From NCBI RefSeq assembly GCF_028475105.1, contig NZ_CP116936.1, positions 1,302,001-1,366,000 of the forward strand: a stretch of 64,000 nt of DNA. The letters are read 5' to 3'. Below the pieces are notes generated by a model, which had not been told where the DNA came from, did not search any database, and saw only the letters and a program-made list of their open reading frames with translations. The translations under genes were made by a program, and so were the position numbers. This document shows, one piece after another, positions 32,981 through 41,543 of this stretch. Within the stretch, counting starts at the first letter, position 1. The number at the start of each line of letters is the position of its first letter. Source of the stretch: Micromonospora sp. LH3U1. Lineage in GTDB: Bacteria; Actinomycetota; Actinomycetes; Mycobacteriales; Micromonosporaceae.

Positions 32981-34156
32981 ATGAGTGCGACCCGGCTGCC
33001 CGGCACCCCCCGCCTGTTGCGGGCGCTCAACGACCGTGCCGCGCTGGAACTGCTCCTCGAACGCGGCCCGCTGACCAGGGCCCGCCTCGGCGAGCTGACC
33101 GGGCTGTCGAAGGTCACCGCCTCGCAACTGGTCGAGCGGTTGGAGGAGCGCGGCCTCGTCACCAGGGTCGGTGAGCAGGCCGGTGGCCGGGGGCCGAACG
33201 CCCAGCTCTACGCGGTCCGCCCAGCCAGCGCGTATGTGGTCGGCGTGGACGTCGGGCCGGACCGGGTGGTGGCCGCGTGCGCCGACATCACTGGTGAGGT
33301 CATCGGCCGGGTGGAGCAGTCGACCCGGGACACCGACGACCCGGTGGGCGTGGTGCACAACGCCGTGGTGCAGGCCGCGAGCAGCGCCCAGGCGCAGCTG
33401 AGCAGCGTCCGGCGGATCGTGCTCGGCACGCCGGGCCTGGTCGACCCGGGCACCGGCGACATCACGTTCGCCTTCAACCTGCCGCGTTGGCACAGCGGCC
33501 TGCTCGCCGCGCTGCGCGACGACCTGCACACCCCGGTGGTCTTCGAGAACGACGTCAACCTGGCCGCGGTGGCCGAGGCGCAGTCCGGCGCCGCGCAGGG
33601 GCTGGCGGATTTCGTGCTGGTCTGGGTGGGCGCCGGTGTCGGCCTGGCGATCATGCTGGGTGGACGGTTGCACCACGGCAGCAGCGGCGCGGCCGGTGAG
33701 ATCGGCTACCTGCCGGTGCCCGGTGCGCCCATCCCGCGCGACGTCTCCCGCCGCGCCAAGCCGGCCTTCCAGCAGTTGGTCGGCGCGGACTCGGTGCGCG
33801 CGGTGGCCCGCGAGCACGGCTACCCGGACGCCGACGCCGCCGAGGCGGTCCGCGCAGCCGTCGCGGCCGGTGACGACGGCGGCCCCATGCTCGACGAGCT
33901 GGCCCGTCGGCTCGCGCTCGGCGTGGCCAGCACCTGCGTGGTGCTCGACCCGCCGCTGGTCGTGCTCGCCGGCGAGGTGGGCCAGGCCGGTGGTGCTGCG
34001 CTCGCCGACCGGGTGCAGCAGGAGGTCGCCGCCATCACGCTGGTCCAACCTCGGGTGGTGCCGACCGGGCTGACCGAGGAGCCGATCCTGCACGGCGCGC
34101 TGCGCACCGCACTCGACGCCGTGCGCGACGAGGTGTTCGGCTCCACCGTCGGCTGA
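32981..34156 (+). CDS. ROK-family transcriptional regulator
   Basis: The 391-residue product has an N-terminal winged helix (about 10-70, LTRARLGELTGLSKVTASQL) and a ROK sugar-kinase-like domain (VVGVDVGPDRVVAACADITG, VFENDVNLAAVAEAQ, GAGVGLAIMLGGRLHHGSSG, AAGEIGYLPVPG). The zinc-binding CxCGxxGC motif that normally follows is missing; the segment reads IPRDVSRRAKPAFQQLVGA. Sugar binding may therefore differ from NagC/Mlc. AGAGGA precedes ATG 32981. It probably represses itself and the divergent NagZ-type gene in response to an amino-sugar ligand (inference). Confidence 0.88.
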   Translation: MSATRLPGTPRLLRALNDRAALELLLERGPLTRARLGELTGLSKVTASQLVERLEERGLVTRVGEQAGGRGPNAQLYAVRPASAYVVGVDVGPDRVVAACADITGEVIGRVEQSTRDTDDPVGVVHNAVVQAASSAQAQLSSVRRIVLGTPGLVDPGTGDITFAFNLPRWHSGLLAALRDDLHTPVVFENDVNLAAVAEAQSGAAQGLADFVLVWVGAGVGLAIMLGGRLHHGSSGAAGEIGYLPVPGAPIPRDVSRRAKPAFQQLVGADSVRAVAREHGYPDADAAEAVRAAVAAGDDGGPMLDELARRLALGVASTCVVLDPPLVVLAGEVGQAGGAALADRVQQEVAAITLVQPRVVPTGLTEEPILHGALRTALDAVRDEVFGSTVG

Positions 34157-34233
34157 GCCCCCTGCGGCGGTCATGTGAAGAAATACTTCACCGCACGTTG
34201 GCGAGTTGCAAGCTCTTGCCGTACTCCCTCCGG

Positions 34234-34273
34234 TCCACCGGGCAGCCCGCAGCTGGGCGGGCGGCCCGGTGGA
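34234..34273. terminator. Bidirectional terminator hairpin
   Basis: Arms TCCACCGGGC and GCCCGGTGGA, 20-nt loop, between the convergent ROK and ABC-permease genes. A second small hairpin GTGAAG-AAATA-CTTCAC lies at 34175-34191. Confidence 0.65.
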
Positions 34274-34280
34274 GCGCGAC

Positions 34281-35297
34281 TCAGATCAGGTCGCGTCGGC
34301 GGAACACGGCGAACGCCGCCGCGGTCAGCCCGCCGGTGAGCACGAGCAGCACCAGCAGTGCCGGTCCCCAGGTCAGGCTGTAGAAGCTCTCGCAGTAGCC
34401 GTTGCCGAAGTTGCCGGCACAGACCTGCGGGTCGAAGAAGCGCGCCTCACCGGTGAGCCACGCGCCGATGTGGCTGGAGAGCATCAGCTGGTCCGGCCGC
34501 CGAGCGTCGACGATCTCCAGGACCAGTCGACCCCCCAACTCCCACACCACCGCGTACGCGGCCGCCGCCCCCAGCGCCGCCGACGTGTGCCGACCCAGCG
34601 TCGCGATCGCGAAGCCCAGCGCCGAGGCCAGCAACACCAGCACCAGGCCGCGGCCGTGCACCGCACCGAGTGAACGCCAGAAGTCACCATCCAGCCGGCC
34701 AGGCAACCCGGCGGTCTGCCCGATCACCCAGAACGTGGCGAGGTAGGCCAGCGACGCCAGCAGGGCCAGGACCAGCACCGTGCCGAGCAGGGTGCACAAC
34801 TTGGCCGCGAGCACCGTCAACCGGCGCGGTCGCCAGAGCAGCAGGTTCACCACGCCACCGGAGTTCAGGTCGGCACCGATGTAGGAGGCGCCGACCAGAA
34901 ACCCGAACAGCACCAGGAACGCGATGAGGAAGTAGAGCAGCGGGAGGGCCTGCTGGCCGAAGCTGAACACCCCCGGCAGGAAGTCGGCCGCGATCGGCAG
35001 CCGATCTTGCCGAATAGGGTCGATCTCCGAGCAGTCGGCGGGGAAGTACTCGCTCACGTCACTCGACGGGATCGTGCCGTTCTGGCGCGCCAGGCACTCC
35101 CGGTGCGTGGCCTCCAGGCTCTGCCGTGCCTCAATGGCCTGCGCCCGCGCCGAGCTCAGCTCGGACGCGTTCGGCTTGTGGGAGCCAGCCAGCGTGGTCG
35201 CCGCTGTCACGGCGAACGCCAACGCCAGCAGGACGACCATGAGCTGTACGAAGCGACGCGCGGACAGCCGCTCCAACTCGGCACGAAGCAGGTTCAC
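34281..35297 (-). CDS. ABC-2 type transporter permease
   Basis: A 338-residue membrane protein with six likely helices: one near the N-terminus (FVQLMVVLLALAFAVTAATT), a loop of about 90 residues holding two cysteines outside the membrane, then LPLLYFLIAFLVLFGFLVGA, LCTLLGTVLVLALLASLAYL, GLVLVLLASALGFAIATLG and two further segments, the last GPALLVLLVLTGGLTAAAFA. It pairs with the ATPase encoded just upstream (GTG start overlaps that gene's stop, GTGA). Substrate unknown; drug or peptide export is usual for this type. Confidence 0.87.
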   Translation of the reverse strand: MNLLRAELERLSARRFVQLMVVLLALAFAVTAATTLAGSHKPNASELSSARAQAIEARQSLEATHRECLARQNGTIPSSDVSEYFPADCSEIDPIRQDRLPIAADFLPGVFSFGQQALPLLYFLIAFLVLFGFLVGASYIGADLNSGGVVNLLLWRPRRLTVLAAKLCTLLGTVLVLALLASLAYLATFWVIGQTAGLPGRLDGDFWRSLGAVHGRGLVLVLLASALGFAIATLGRHTSAALGAAAAYAVVWELGGRLVLEIVDARRPDQLMLSSHIGAWLTGEARFFDPQVCAGNFGNGYCESFYSLTWGPALLVLLVLTGGLTAAAFAVFRRRDLI

Positions 35298-36301
35298 GCG
35301 TCCACTCCCCGATCGAGATCGATCACAGCTTCGCCCTGATCGCCGTACGGCAGCGCCGAGTCGTCGACCTGCCGGGGGACCGACGGACGCTCGTACGCCC
35401 CCGTCAGCTCCAGGAAGACGCTCTCCAGATCCGGCCGGAGCGGCGTCAGCTCGCCCACCCACAGCCCCTGCTCGCCGAGCACCCGGCTCACCACCGTCGG
35501 GTCGCTCACCCCGCTCACCACCAGCGCCCCACCGTCCACGACCGCTGTCAGCTCGGCCGCGTGCAGCAGCTCGACGGCGCGCTCCGGCTCGGCCACCCGC
35601 ACCAGGAACTCATGCCGGTCGTGACCCGCCAGCACCTCGTCGACCCGGCCGGTCGCCACCCGCCGCCCCCGCGAGATGATCGTGACGTGGTCGCAGATCA
35701 GCTGGATCTCGCCCAGGATGTGACTGGACACCAGCACGGTCACCCCGGTCGCCGCCAGCGACCGCATCAGATCCCGCATCTCCCGGATGCCCGCCGGGTC
35801 CAGCCCGTTCGCCGGCTCGTCCAGGATGAGCAACTGCGGGTCCTTCAGCAGCGCGGACGCCACCGCGAGGCGCTGCTTCATCCCCAGCGAGTAGGCCTTC
35901 ACCCGCTCATCGCCCCGGTCGCGCAGGCCCACCAGATCCAGCGCCTCGTCGACCCGCGAGACCGGCACCCCACCGGCACGGGCCAACAACCGCAGCGTGC
36001 GGTAACCGGTGAAGTTGCCGAAGAACTGCGGGCTCTCGACGATGGCGCCGACCTGGCCCGCCACCCGGGGCAGCAGCTCCGGCGACGGTTCGCCGAGCAC
36101 GGTCATCCGCCCGCTGTCGGCGCGTACCAGCCCGAGCAGGGCGCGCAGGGTGGTGGTCTTGCCGGAGCCGTTGGGGCCCAGAAAGCCGTGGACCTGGCCC
36201 GCCTCGACCAGCAGGTCGAACCCGTCCACTGCCACCCGCCGGCCGTTGCGCATGCTGTGGAAGGTCTTGCGCAGACCCTCGATCTCGATGACCGCGCTCA
36301 T
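35294..36301 (-). CDS. ABC transporter ATP-binding protein (DrrA/CcmA-like)
   Basis: The 335-residue product has Walker A GPNGSGKTT, Q-loop region VGAIVESPQFFGN, signature YSLGMKQRLAVASALL, Walker B LLILDEPANGLDP and switch His SSH, plus a C-terminal extension of about 110 residues typical of ABC-2 exporters for drugs or bacitracin-type peptides. Translationally coupled to the permease at 34281-35297. ATG 36301. Divergent from another ABC ATPase gene (36433). Confidence 0.92.
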   Translation of the reverse strand: MSAVIEIEGLRKTFHSMRNGRRVAVDGFDLLVEAGQVHGFLGPNGSGKTTTLRALLGLVRADSGRMTVLGEPSPELLPRVAGQVGAIVESPQFFGNFTGYRTLRLLARAGGVPVSRVDEALDLVGLRDRGDERVKAYSLGMKQRLAVASALLKDPQLLILDEPANGLDPAGIREMRDLMRSLAATGVTVLVSSHILGEIQLICDHVTIISRGRRVATGRVDEVLAGHDRHEFLVRVAEPERAVELLHAAELTAVVDGGALVVSGVSDPTVVSRVLGEQGLWVGELTPLRPDLESVFLELTGAYERPSVPRQVDDSALPYGDQGEAVIDLDRGVDA

Positions 36302-36432
36302 CCGCGCGGCTCCGTACCTCGACGGGGCATGAGCCGTCCTTCGGTTGTGGTGATCAACGACACGGCGCTTCACCCTATGGCTGAGGCGCCGCCCATGGGG
36401 GGCGCCCCGTCGCTGCGTGGTTGGATGGTGCG

Positions 36433-37275
36433 GTGACTGGTGACCTGATCCCCGGCGCTGCCGGCGCCGCGCCTGCCGCCGCCCCCGTGGACCCGGATCT
36501 GGTGGTCAGCCTCGACGGCGTCGGTGTACGCCGGTCCGGCACCGCCCTTCTGCAGGACCTGACCTGGCGGGTCGAGCTGGACGAGCGTTGGGTCGTGCTC
36601 GGCTCCAACGGTGCCGGCAAGACCACACTGCTCAACCTCGCCGCGGGCCGGCTGCACCCGACCACGGGTGTCGCGCACGTGCTCGGCGAGCGGATCGGCC
36701 GCACCGACGTCAACGAGCTGCGTACCCGGATCGGGCTCTCCACCGCCGCGCTCGCCGAGCGGCTGCCCGCCGACGAGCAGGTCAGCGACGTGGTGGTGAC
36801 CGCCGCCTGGTCGGTGGTCGGCCGCTGGCGGGAGAGCTACGAACGCGGCGACGAGGTGCGGGCGCGGGCGCTGCTGAGTCAACTCGGCATCGGCGGCCTC
36901 GCCGAGCGCCGCTACGGCACCCTCTCCGAGGGCGAGCGCAAGCGGGTGCAGATCGCCCGTGCCCTGATGACCGACCCGGAGCTGCTGCTGCTCGACGAGC
37001 CCGCCGCCGGGCTCGACCTGGGCGGTCGGGAAGACCTGGTCGCCCGGCTGGCCGAGCTGGCGCACGACCCGGACGCCCCGGCGATGGTGCTGGTCACCCA
37101 CCACGTGGAGGAGATCCCGCCAGGGTTCACCCACGCGCTGCTGCTGCGGGAGGGCGCGGTCGTCGCCCAGGGCCTGCTCGCCGAGACGCTGACCGGTGAC
37201 AACCTCTCCAAGACCTTCGGCCTCCCGCTGGTGGTCGAGCGGGTGGGCGATCGCTACACCGCCCGGGCCGCCTGA
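36433..37275 (+). CDS. Lone ABC ATP-binding protein
   Basis: A 280-residue single ATPase domain: Walker A GSNGAGKTT, signature LSEGERKRVQIARALM, Walker B LLLLDEPAAGLDL, switch His VTHH. It has the stretched N-terminus (about 25 Ala/Pro-rich residues) and the ModF/YheS-like sequence VEEIPPGFTHALLLREGAVV found in soluble, permease-less ABC proteins of actinobacteria. No membrane partner adjoins; ribokinase follows 23 bp downstream on the same strand. GTG 36433 is chosen; a TTG 12 bp upstream is in frame. Confidence 0.85.
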   Translation: MTGDLIPGAAGAAPAAAPVDPDLVVSLDGVGVRRSGTALLQDLTWRVELDERWVVLGSNGAGKTTLLNLAAGRLHPTTGVAHVLGERIGRTDVNELRTRIGLSTAALAERLPADEQVSDVVVTAAWSVVGRWRESYERGDEVRARALLSQLGIGGLAERRYGTLSEGERKRVQIARALMTDPELLLLDEPAAGLDLGGREDLVARLAELAHDPDAPAMVLVTHHVEEIPPGFTHALLLREGAVVAQGLLAETLTGDNLSKTFGLPLVVERVGDRYTARAA

Positions 37276-37298
37276 GCCCGGACAGAGCGGAGACGGCC

Positions 37299-38195
37299 GT
37301 GCCGCAGACCCGGGTCGCCGTGGTGGGCAGCGCCAACATGGACCTGGTGGCGATGGCACCCGAGCTGCCGCGACCGGGCGAGACCATGCTCGGCACCGAC
37401 TTCGTGATGGTCCCCGGCGGTAAGGGCGCCAACCAGGCCATCGCCGCGGTGCGGGCCGGCGCCGACTGCGCCTTCCTCGGCGCGATCGGCTCGGACGCCT
37501 TCGGCGTCACCCTGAAGGCCCGCATCACCGCCGCCGGGGTGGACACCAGCCAGCTGCGCGTGGTCTACGGCACCTCCGGGGTGGCGCTGGTGATGGTCAA
37601 CGCCCAGGGGGAGAACGCCATCATGGTGACCCCCGGCGCCAACGACACGCTGGTCGGCCTCACCGAGGAGGAGCTGGCCACGGTGCGCGCGGCGGACGTC
37701 CTGGTCGCCCAGCTGGAGATCCCGGTGCCGACCGTGACAGCCGCCGCGGTGGCCGCCCGCGCCGCCGGCACCCGGGTCATCCTGAACGCGGCCCCGGCCC
37801 GGGATCTCCCGCCCGAGCTGCTCGCCGCCGTGGACGTGCTCGTCGTCAACGAGGGGGAGGCGCAGGCACTTGCCGGCCGCGGTCGGGAGGAGCCCCGGGC
37901 GCTGCTCGACCTGGCCCCTCGGGCCGTGCTCACCCTCGGCGGCGAGGGCGCCTGGTACGTCGACCGGGACGGCACCGAAGTGCACGTGCCGGCGGTACGG
38001 GTCGAGGTGGTCGACTCCACTGCCGCAGGTGACGGGTTCACCGCCGCGCTGGCCGTCGGCTGGGGCGAGGGGCGCGACCTGGTCGACGCGGTGCGCTGGG
38101 CGTCGGCGGCCGGCGCGGCCTGCGTACGCAAGCTCGGCGCCTCGGTGGCGCTACCCCAACGCGCCGAGATCGACGAGCTGTACGCGCCGGCCTGA
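37299..38195 (+). CDS. rbsK: Ribokinase
   Basis: A 298-residue PfkB-family sugar kinase. N-terminal VVGSANMDLVAMAPELPRPG, the GGKGANQAIAAVR sugar-binding block, and the C-terminal anion-hole and catalytic-base motif VDSTAAGDGFTAALAVG (usually DTTGAGD; the second residue of the anion hole is Ala here). Length and motif order fit ribokinase, phosphorylating D-ribose at O5, although other PfkB sugars cannot be excluded. GTG 37299 follows the ABC ATPase by 23 bp, so the two are probably co-transcribed. No ribose ABC or RbsD gene is next to it. Confidence 0.87.
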   Translation: MPQTRVAVVGSANMDLVAMAPELPRPGETMLGTDFVMVPGGKGANQAIAAVRAGADCAFLGAIGSDAFGVTLKARITAAGVDTSQLRVVYGTSGVALVMVNAQGENAIMVTPGANDTLVGLTEEELATVRAADVLVAQLEIPVPTVTAAAVAARAAGTRVILNAAPARDLPPELLAAVDVLVVNEGEAQALAGRGREEPRALLDLAPRAVLTLGGEGAWYVDRDGTEVHVPAVRVEVVDSTAAGDGFTAALAVGWGEGRDLVDAVRWASAAGAACVRKLGASVALPQRAEIDELYAPA

Positions 38196-38206
38196 CCACA
38201 CCCGCG

Positions 38207-39235
38207 CTACGCCGGTCGGCCCGTGCCGGTGCGGAAGGCCCGGCGGTACGCCGACGGCGAGGTCAGCATGACCCGGCCGAAATGGTGGCGATAGGTGACC
38301 GGCGTGTCGAAGCCCACCGCCCTGGCGACCTGCTCGACCGGGGCGTCCGTCTCCTCCAACAGGGCCAGGCTGGCGCGGATCCGCTGGTCGATCAGCCAGC
38401 GGATCGGGCTGGTCCCGGTGGCACGGGCGAAGTGCCGTAGGTAGGTGCGGGGCGACATGTGTGCCTGCCCGGCGAGCTGGGCCACGGTCAGCGGCGTCGC
38501 GAGACGTGCGAGCGCCCAGTCGATGCTGCCGGCGATCCGGTCGTCGTCCGGGTCGGCCGGCACCGGCGCCTCGACGAACTGGGCCTGCCCGCCGTCGCGG
38601 TGCGGCGGGATCACCAGCCGCCGGGCGACCGCGTTGGCGATCGCCGCGCCATGGTCGCGCCGGATCACGTGTACGCAGAGGTCCAGCCCGGCAGCGCTGC
38701 CGGCGCTGGTGAGCAGGTCGCCGTCGTCGAGATAGAGCACGTCCGGGTCGACCTGCACCCTCGGGTAGCGCCGCGCCAGCAGCTCCGCGTACCGCCAGTG
38801 GGTCGTGGCCCGCCGGCCGTCCAGGAGCCCGGCGCCCGCCAGCGCGAACGCGCCCGAGCAGATCGACATGATTCGGGCACCGCGCCGGTGCGCCCGCCGG
38901 AGCGCGGTCACCAGCTCGGGTGACGGGTCACCGGTCACGTCCGGCACGCCGGGCACGATCACCGTCCGTGCCACCGCCAGCTCCGCCAGGCCGTACGGGG
39001 TGTGCAGGCTGGCCCCGCCGACCACCGGCACCGACCCCGGCCGCTCGGCGCAGACCACCAGGTCGTACCAGTCGACGTCGAATTCGGGCCGGGGCAGCCC
39101 GAAGACCTCGGTGACGATGCCGGTCTCGAACACCGACATCCCCGGGTACGCGAGCACGGCGACGCGGTGCGCGGCTGCCGGCCGTCGGGGTGCCGGCAGC
39201 AGGCGCGGGCCGGTGGTGGTGGCCGGGATCGGCAT
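38207..39235 (-). CDS. GlxA-family AraC-type regulator with DJ-1/PfpI domain
   Basis: The 342-residue product has an N-terminal DJ-1/PfpI-like domain (about 23-200; VAVLAYPGMSVFETGIVTEV, with the Cys in MSICSGAFALAGAGLL at the nucleophile-elbow position) and a C-terminal AraC HTH pair (about 230-330; LTVAQLAGQAHMSPRTYLRHF, PVEQVARAVGFDTPVTYRHHFG). Ligand unknown. Divergent from the rhodanese gene with 70 bp between starts; in other actinobacteria such regulators often control the adjacent divergent enzyme, so the rhodanese is a likely target. Confidence 0.9.
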   Translation of the reverse strand: MPIPATTTGPRLLPAPRRPAAAHRVAVLAYPGMSVFETGIVTEVFGLPRPEFDVDWYDLVVCAERPGSVPVVGGASLHTPYGLAELAVARTVIVPGVPDVTGDPSPELVTALRRAHRRGARIMSICSGAFALAGAGLLDGRRATTHWRYAELLARRYPRVQVDPDVLYLDDGDLLTSAGSAAGLDLCVHVIRRDHGAAIANAVARRLVIPPHRDGGQAQFVEAPVPADPDDDRIAGSIDWALARLATPLTVAQLAGQAHMSPRTYLRHFARATGTSPIRWLIDQRIRASLALLEETDAPVEQVARAVGFDTPVTYRHHFGRVMLTSPSAYRRAFRTGTGRPA

Positions 39236-39305
39236 GGCGGGATGTTAGCGCAGGACGTCGTTCCCGCCACTCGCCCCGATGCGGCGGACTGGCGAGGATC
39301 GGTGC

Positions 39306-39764
39306 ATGACCTTCACCTTCGCGGTCCCGCCGGCCGATTCGGCCGCCGCCGCCGCCCACTTCCTCAGCCGGCTCAGCGTCGAGACCGACGTCAGTGACGT
39401 GCATGCCGATTTGTCCGCCCGTACCCCGGGTCTGGTGGTGGTCGATTCCCGGGGCGCGGCGGCCTGGACACAGGGGCACCTTCCGGGCGCGGTGCACCTG
39501 CCCACCGCCGAGATCGCGACCCGGGCCGCGGAGTTGATCCCGTCCGGCTCGGCGGTGGTCACCTACTGCTGGGGGCCGGGCTGCAACGGCGCGACCCGCG
39601 CAGCGTTGGAGTTCGCCCGGCTCGGCCACCCGGTCAAGGAGATGCTCGGCGGGTTCGAGTACTGGGTGCGGGAAGGGCTGCCGGTGGTGACGGAGACCGG
39701 GCTGACCCGGCGTCCGGTGGACGACCTGACCGCGCCGACCGCCACGATCACCTGCGACTGCTGA
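39306..39764 (+). CDS. Rhodanese-like sulfurtransferase
   Basis: A 152-residue single rhodanese domain: LVVVDSRGAAAWTQGHLPGAVHLP (CH2A-type motif), then VVTYCWGPGCNGATRAALEFARLG with the active-site Cys in the loop CWGPGCNG, and EMLGGFEYWVREGLPV. It should transfer sulfur from thiosulfate or a persulfide. Divergent from the GlxA-type regulator. ATG 39306 is at the start of the fold; a longer in-frame start 27 bp upstream is less likely. Confidence 0.88.
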   Translation: MTFTFAVPPADSAAAAAHFLSRLSVETDVSDVHADLSARTPGLVVVDSRGAAAWTQGHLPGAVHLPTAEIATRAAELIPSGSAVVTYCWGPGCNGATRAALEFARLGHPVKEMLGGFEYWVREGLPVVTETGLTRRPVDDLTAPTATITCDC

Positions 39765-39800
39765 TCCGACTGCCGATCAGAGGCGCGGGCAGGCGAGGGC

Positions 39801-40529
39801 TCAGCCGGCGGGTTCGTCGCTGAGTTTCTCGCCGCGCCGGCGCAGCATGCCCAGGCCGGGGATGCCGGCCACGGCGAGCTTGAGGTCGCGGGTGACGTCC
39901 AGCAGGTCGTGTAGATCGGGCCCGACCCGGTCGAGGGTGGCAAGGATCGGCAGGATGTCGGCGGTCAGGTGTTCCTTGAGCTTGGGCAGCTCGTCGATCA
40001 GGTGGATCGCCGCGGTGATCTCCTCGTGGCTCAGCTCCTCGACGAACCTCCCGGCCATCGGGGCGGCCCGCCGCAGAGCCGGCTCGTACGCCGAGAGCAG
40101 CTCGGCCGCTGTGGCGGCGGCCTCCGCAGCGGTGCCCACGGTGACGGCGGCCCGGCCGGCCACGGTCTCGGCCTCGGTGACCACCGTGCCGGCGACCCGG
40201 GCGACCTGCTCGGCCTCCCGGACGACCACGGCGGCGGCAGTGGCCACCTCGGTGGCCGTGTCGATGGCGGTCGTCGCGGCGGCGCTGATGACGGCCACCT
40301 CGCGGACCGCCCCCTCGGCGTCGGTGAGCACCTGATCCGTCCGGTCCAGGGTCGTCTCGATCCGATCCACCACGCCGTTGATCCGGGCCAGCAACGCCTC
40401 CACCCCGTCCAGCACCGCGAACGCGCGGGCGGGCACTGCGGCGAACGAGGCGGCCGAGCCGAGCGTCTGGTCGAGAGCGGAGCGGGTCAGGCCGACCAGG
40501 GCGGCCGGTGTGGGGAGGGGAATCGCCAT
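39801..40529 (-). CDS. Helical hypothetical protein
   Basis: A 242-residue Ala-rich protein with a long uninterrupted heptad-like region (about 45-160; INGVVDRIETTLDRTDQVL, VAVISAAATTAIDTATEVATAA, VTEAETVAGRAAVTVGTAAEAA) that should form extended helices or coiled coil, then a globular C-terminus (EEITAAIHLIDELPKLKEHL). No membrane signal peptide is clear. No characterised family is recognised. ATG 40529 is used; an Arg-rich in-frame extension to 40559 is unlikely. Confidence 0.72.
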   Translation of the reverse strand: MAIPLPTPAALVGLTRSALDQTLGSAASFAAVPARAFAVLDGVEALLARINGVVDRIETTLDRTDQVLTDAEGAVREVAVISAAATTAIDTATEVATAAAVVVREAEQVARVAGTVVTEAETVAGRAAVTVGTAAEAAATAAELLSAYEPALRRAAPMAGRFVEELSHEEITAAIHLIDELPKLKEHLTADILPILATLDRVGPDLHDLLDVTRDLKLAVAGIPGLGMLRRRGEKLSDEPAG

Positions 40530-40575
40530 GGGATCAAGTGTGCGTCGGCCGCGCCGCAACCGCTCGACGGAGTTG

Positions 40576-40965
40576 TCAGCGTGGCGCTGAGCCGGTCGTG
40601 TCGGCGCGGGCGACGCGCAGGGCCCACCAGATCAGTGGCACCTGCATCGGCACCCGGCCGTAGGCGATGGCACGCCTCGCCGGCCGCCGGTGCCGCCAGT
40701 CCACCGCCATCTTCACGTTCGCCGGCAGCACGGCGATGAAGAGAGCGGCTGCGGCCTGACCGCCGGCCCGTCGGGTGGCCGGGTTCGCCACCGCCGCCGC
40801 CACCGCCAGTTCGGCGACCCCGCTGGCGTACGTCCAGAATCGAGCGGGGCCGGGCAGCGCGCTCGGCACGATCGGGTCGTAGAAGCTGGGGCGCAGCAGG
40901 TGGGTGACGCCGGCCGTGGCGAGCAGCCCGGCCAGCGCGACGGCCTCGCCGCGACGGGTGGTCAT
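40576..40965 (-). CDS. DoxX-like small membrane protein
   Basis: A 129-residue membrane protein with about four helices (AVALAGLLATAGVTHLL, RFWTYASGVAELAVAAAVA, GQAAAALFIAVLPANVKMAV, MQVPLIWWALRVA) in the DoxX-like pattern, with Arg/Asp-rich loops (DWRHRRPARR). Its ATG overlaps the stop of the upstream DUF6232 gene (ATGA). Function unknown; DoxX proteins occur with thiosulfate or redox systems. Confidence 0.8.
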   Translation of the reverse strand: MTTRRGEAVALAGLLATAGVTHLLRPSFYDPIVPSALPGPARFWTYASGVAELAVAAAVANPATRRAGGQAAAALFIAVLPANVKMAVDWRHRRPARRAIAYGRVPMQVPLIWWALRVARADTTGSAPR

Positions 40966-41444
40966 CGATGGTCCCCCTGCTGTTCGACGGCGCGTTGCAC
41001 GGCCCGGTAGATCTGCCCGAACCGTAGCGCGTCCGGGGTGCGCACCAGCAGATCCTCCCGGCCGTGGTGCTGCACCCACAGCTCGTGCACATGGTTGCCG
41101 CGCTCGTAGGAGCGGTCCAGCCAGCCCAGGGGGATCTCCAGGAACGGGGTCAACGCCAACGCCCCCACCGCGCAGGCGGCGAGGATGATCAGCGCCAGCT
41201 TCCAGTTGCCCCGGTCCTGTGCCGACCAGGCCAGCGACAGCACGCAGACCACCGCGACCAGCGGCGGCAGCGAGAGCAGCAGGACCAGGACACCGCGACC
41301 CAACACCCGGCCCCGCACGGCGAGGGACGTGGGCCCGCGCGCGTGCCAGACGAACGTCACGTCGGACAGGGCGATCACGTGACCGCCCGCCCGGATCGAC
41401 TCGGAGGTCACCTGCACCGCGTCGTCCCGGTAATAGAGGGTCAT
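40962..41444 (-). CDS. DUF6232 family membrane protein, copy 1
   Basis: A 160-residue protein: N-terminal cytoplasmic beta-rich PH-like part (LYYRDDAVQVTSESIRAGGHVIALSDVTFVWHARG), two membrane helices (GVLVLLLSLPPLVAVVCVLSLAW, KLALIILAACAVGALALTPF) and a C-terminal soluble strand-helix ending LRFGQIYRAVQRAVEQ. It is paralogous to the gene at 41544-42023, sharing the exact ending RFGQIYRAVQRAVE. Coupled to the DoxX-like gene downstream. ATG 41444, with an adjacent in-frame GTG 41447. Confidence 0.8.
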   Translation of the reverse strand: MTLYYRDDAVQVTSESIRAGGHVIALSDVTFVWHARGPTSLAVRGRVLGRGVLVLLLSLPPLVAVVCVLSLAWSAQDRGNWKLALIILAACAVGALALTPFLEIPLGWLDRSYERGNHVHELWVQHHGREDLLVRTPDALRFGQIYRAVQRAVEQQGDHR

Positions 41445-41543
41445 CACTAAGCCTAACCACCGGCAGGCAACCCTCGCCTCGCAGAGGCAAGCACCTTGGC
41501 GCCCTGCTGTGGGACGAGCCGATCAGGCCCGACCCGGGGGTGG

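Noticed and set aside
36385..36406. Near-palindrome GGCGCCGCCCATGGGGGGCGCC between the divergent ABC genes
   Set aside because: Two mismatches and simple GC composition make it unconvincing as an operator.
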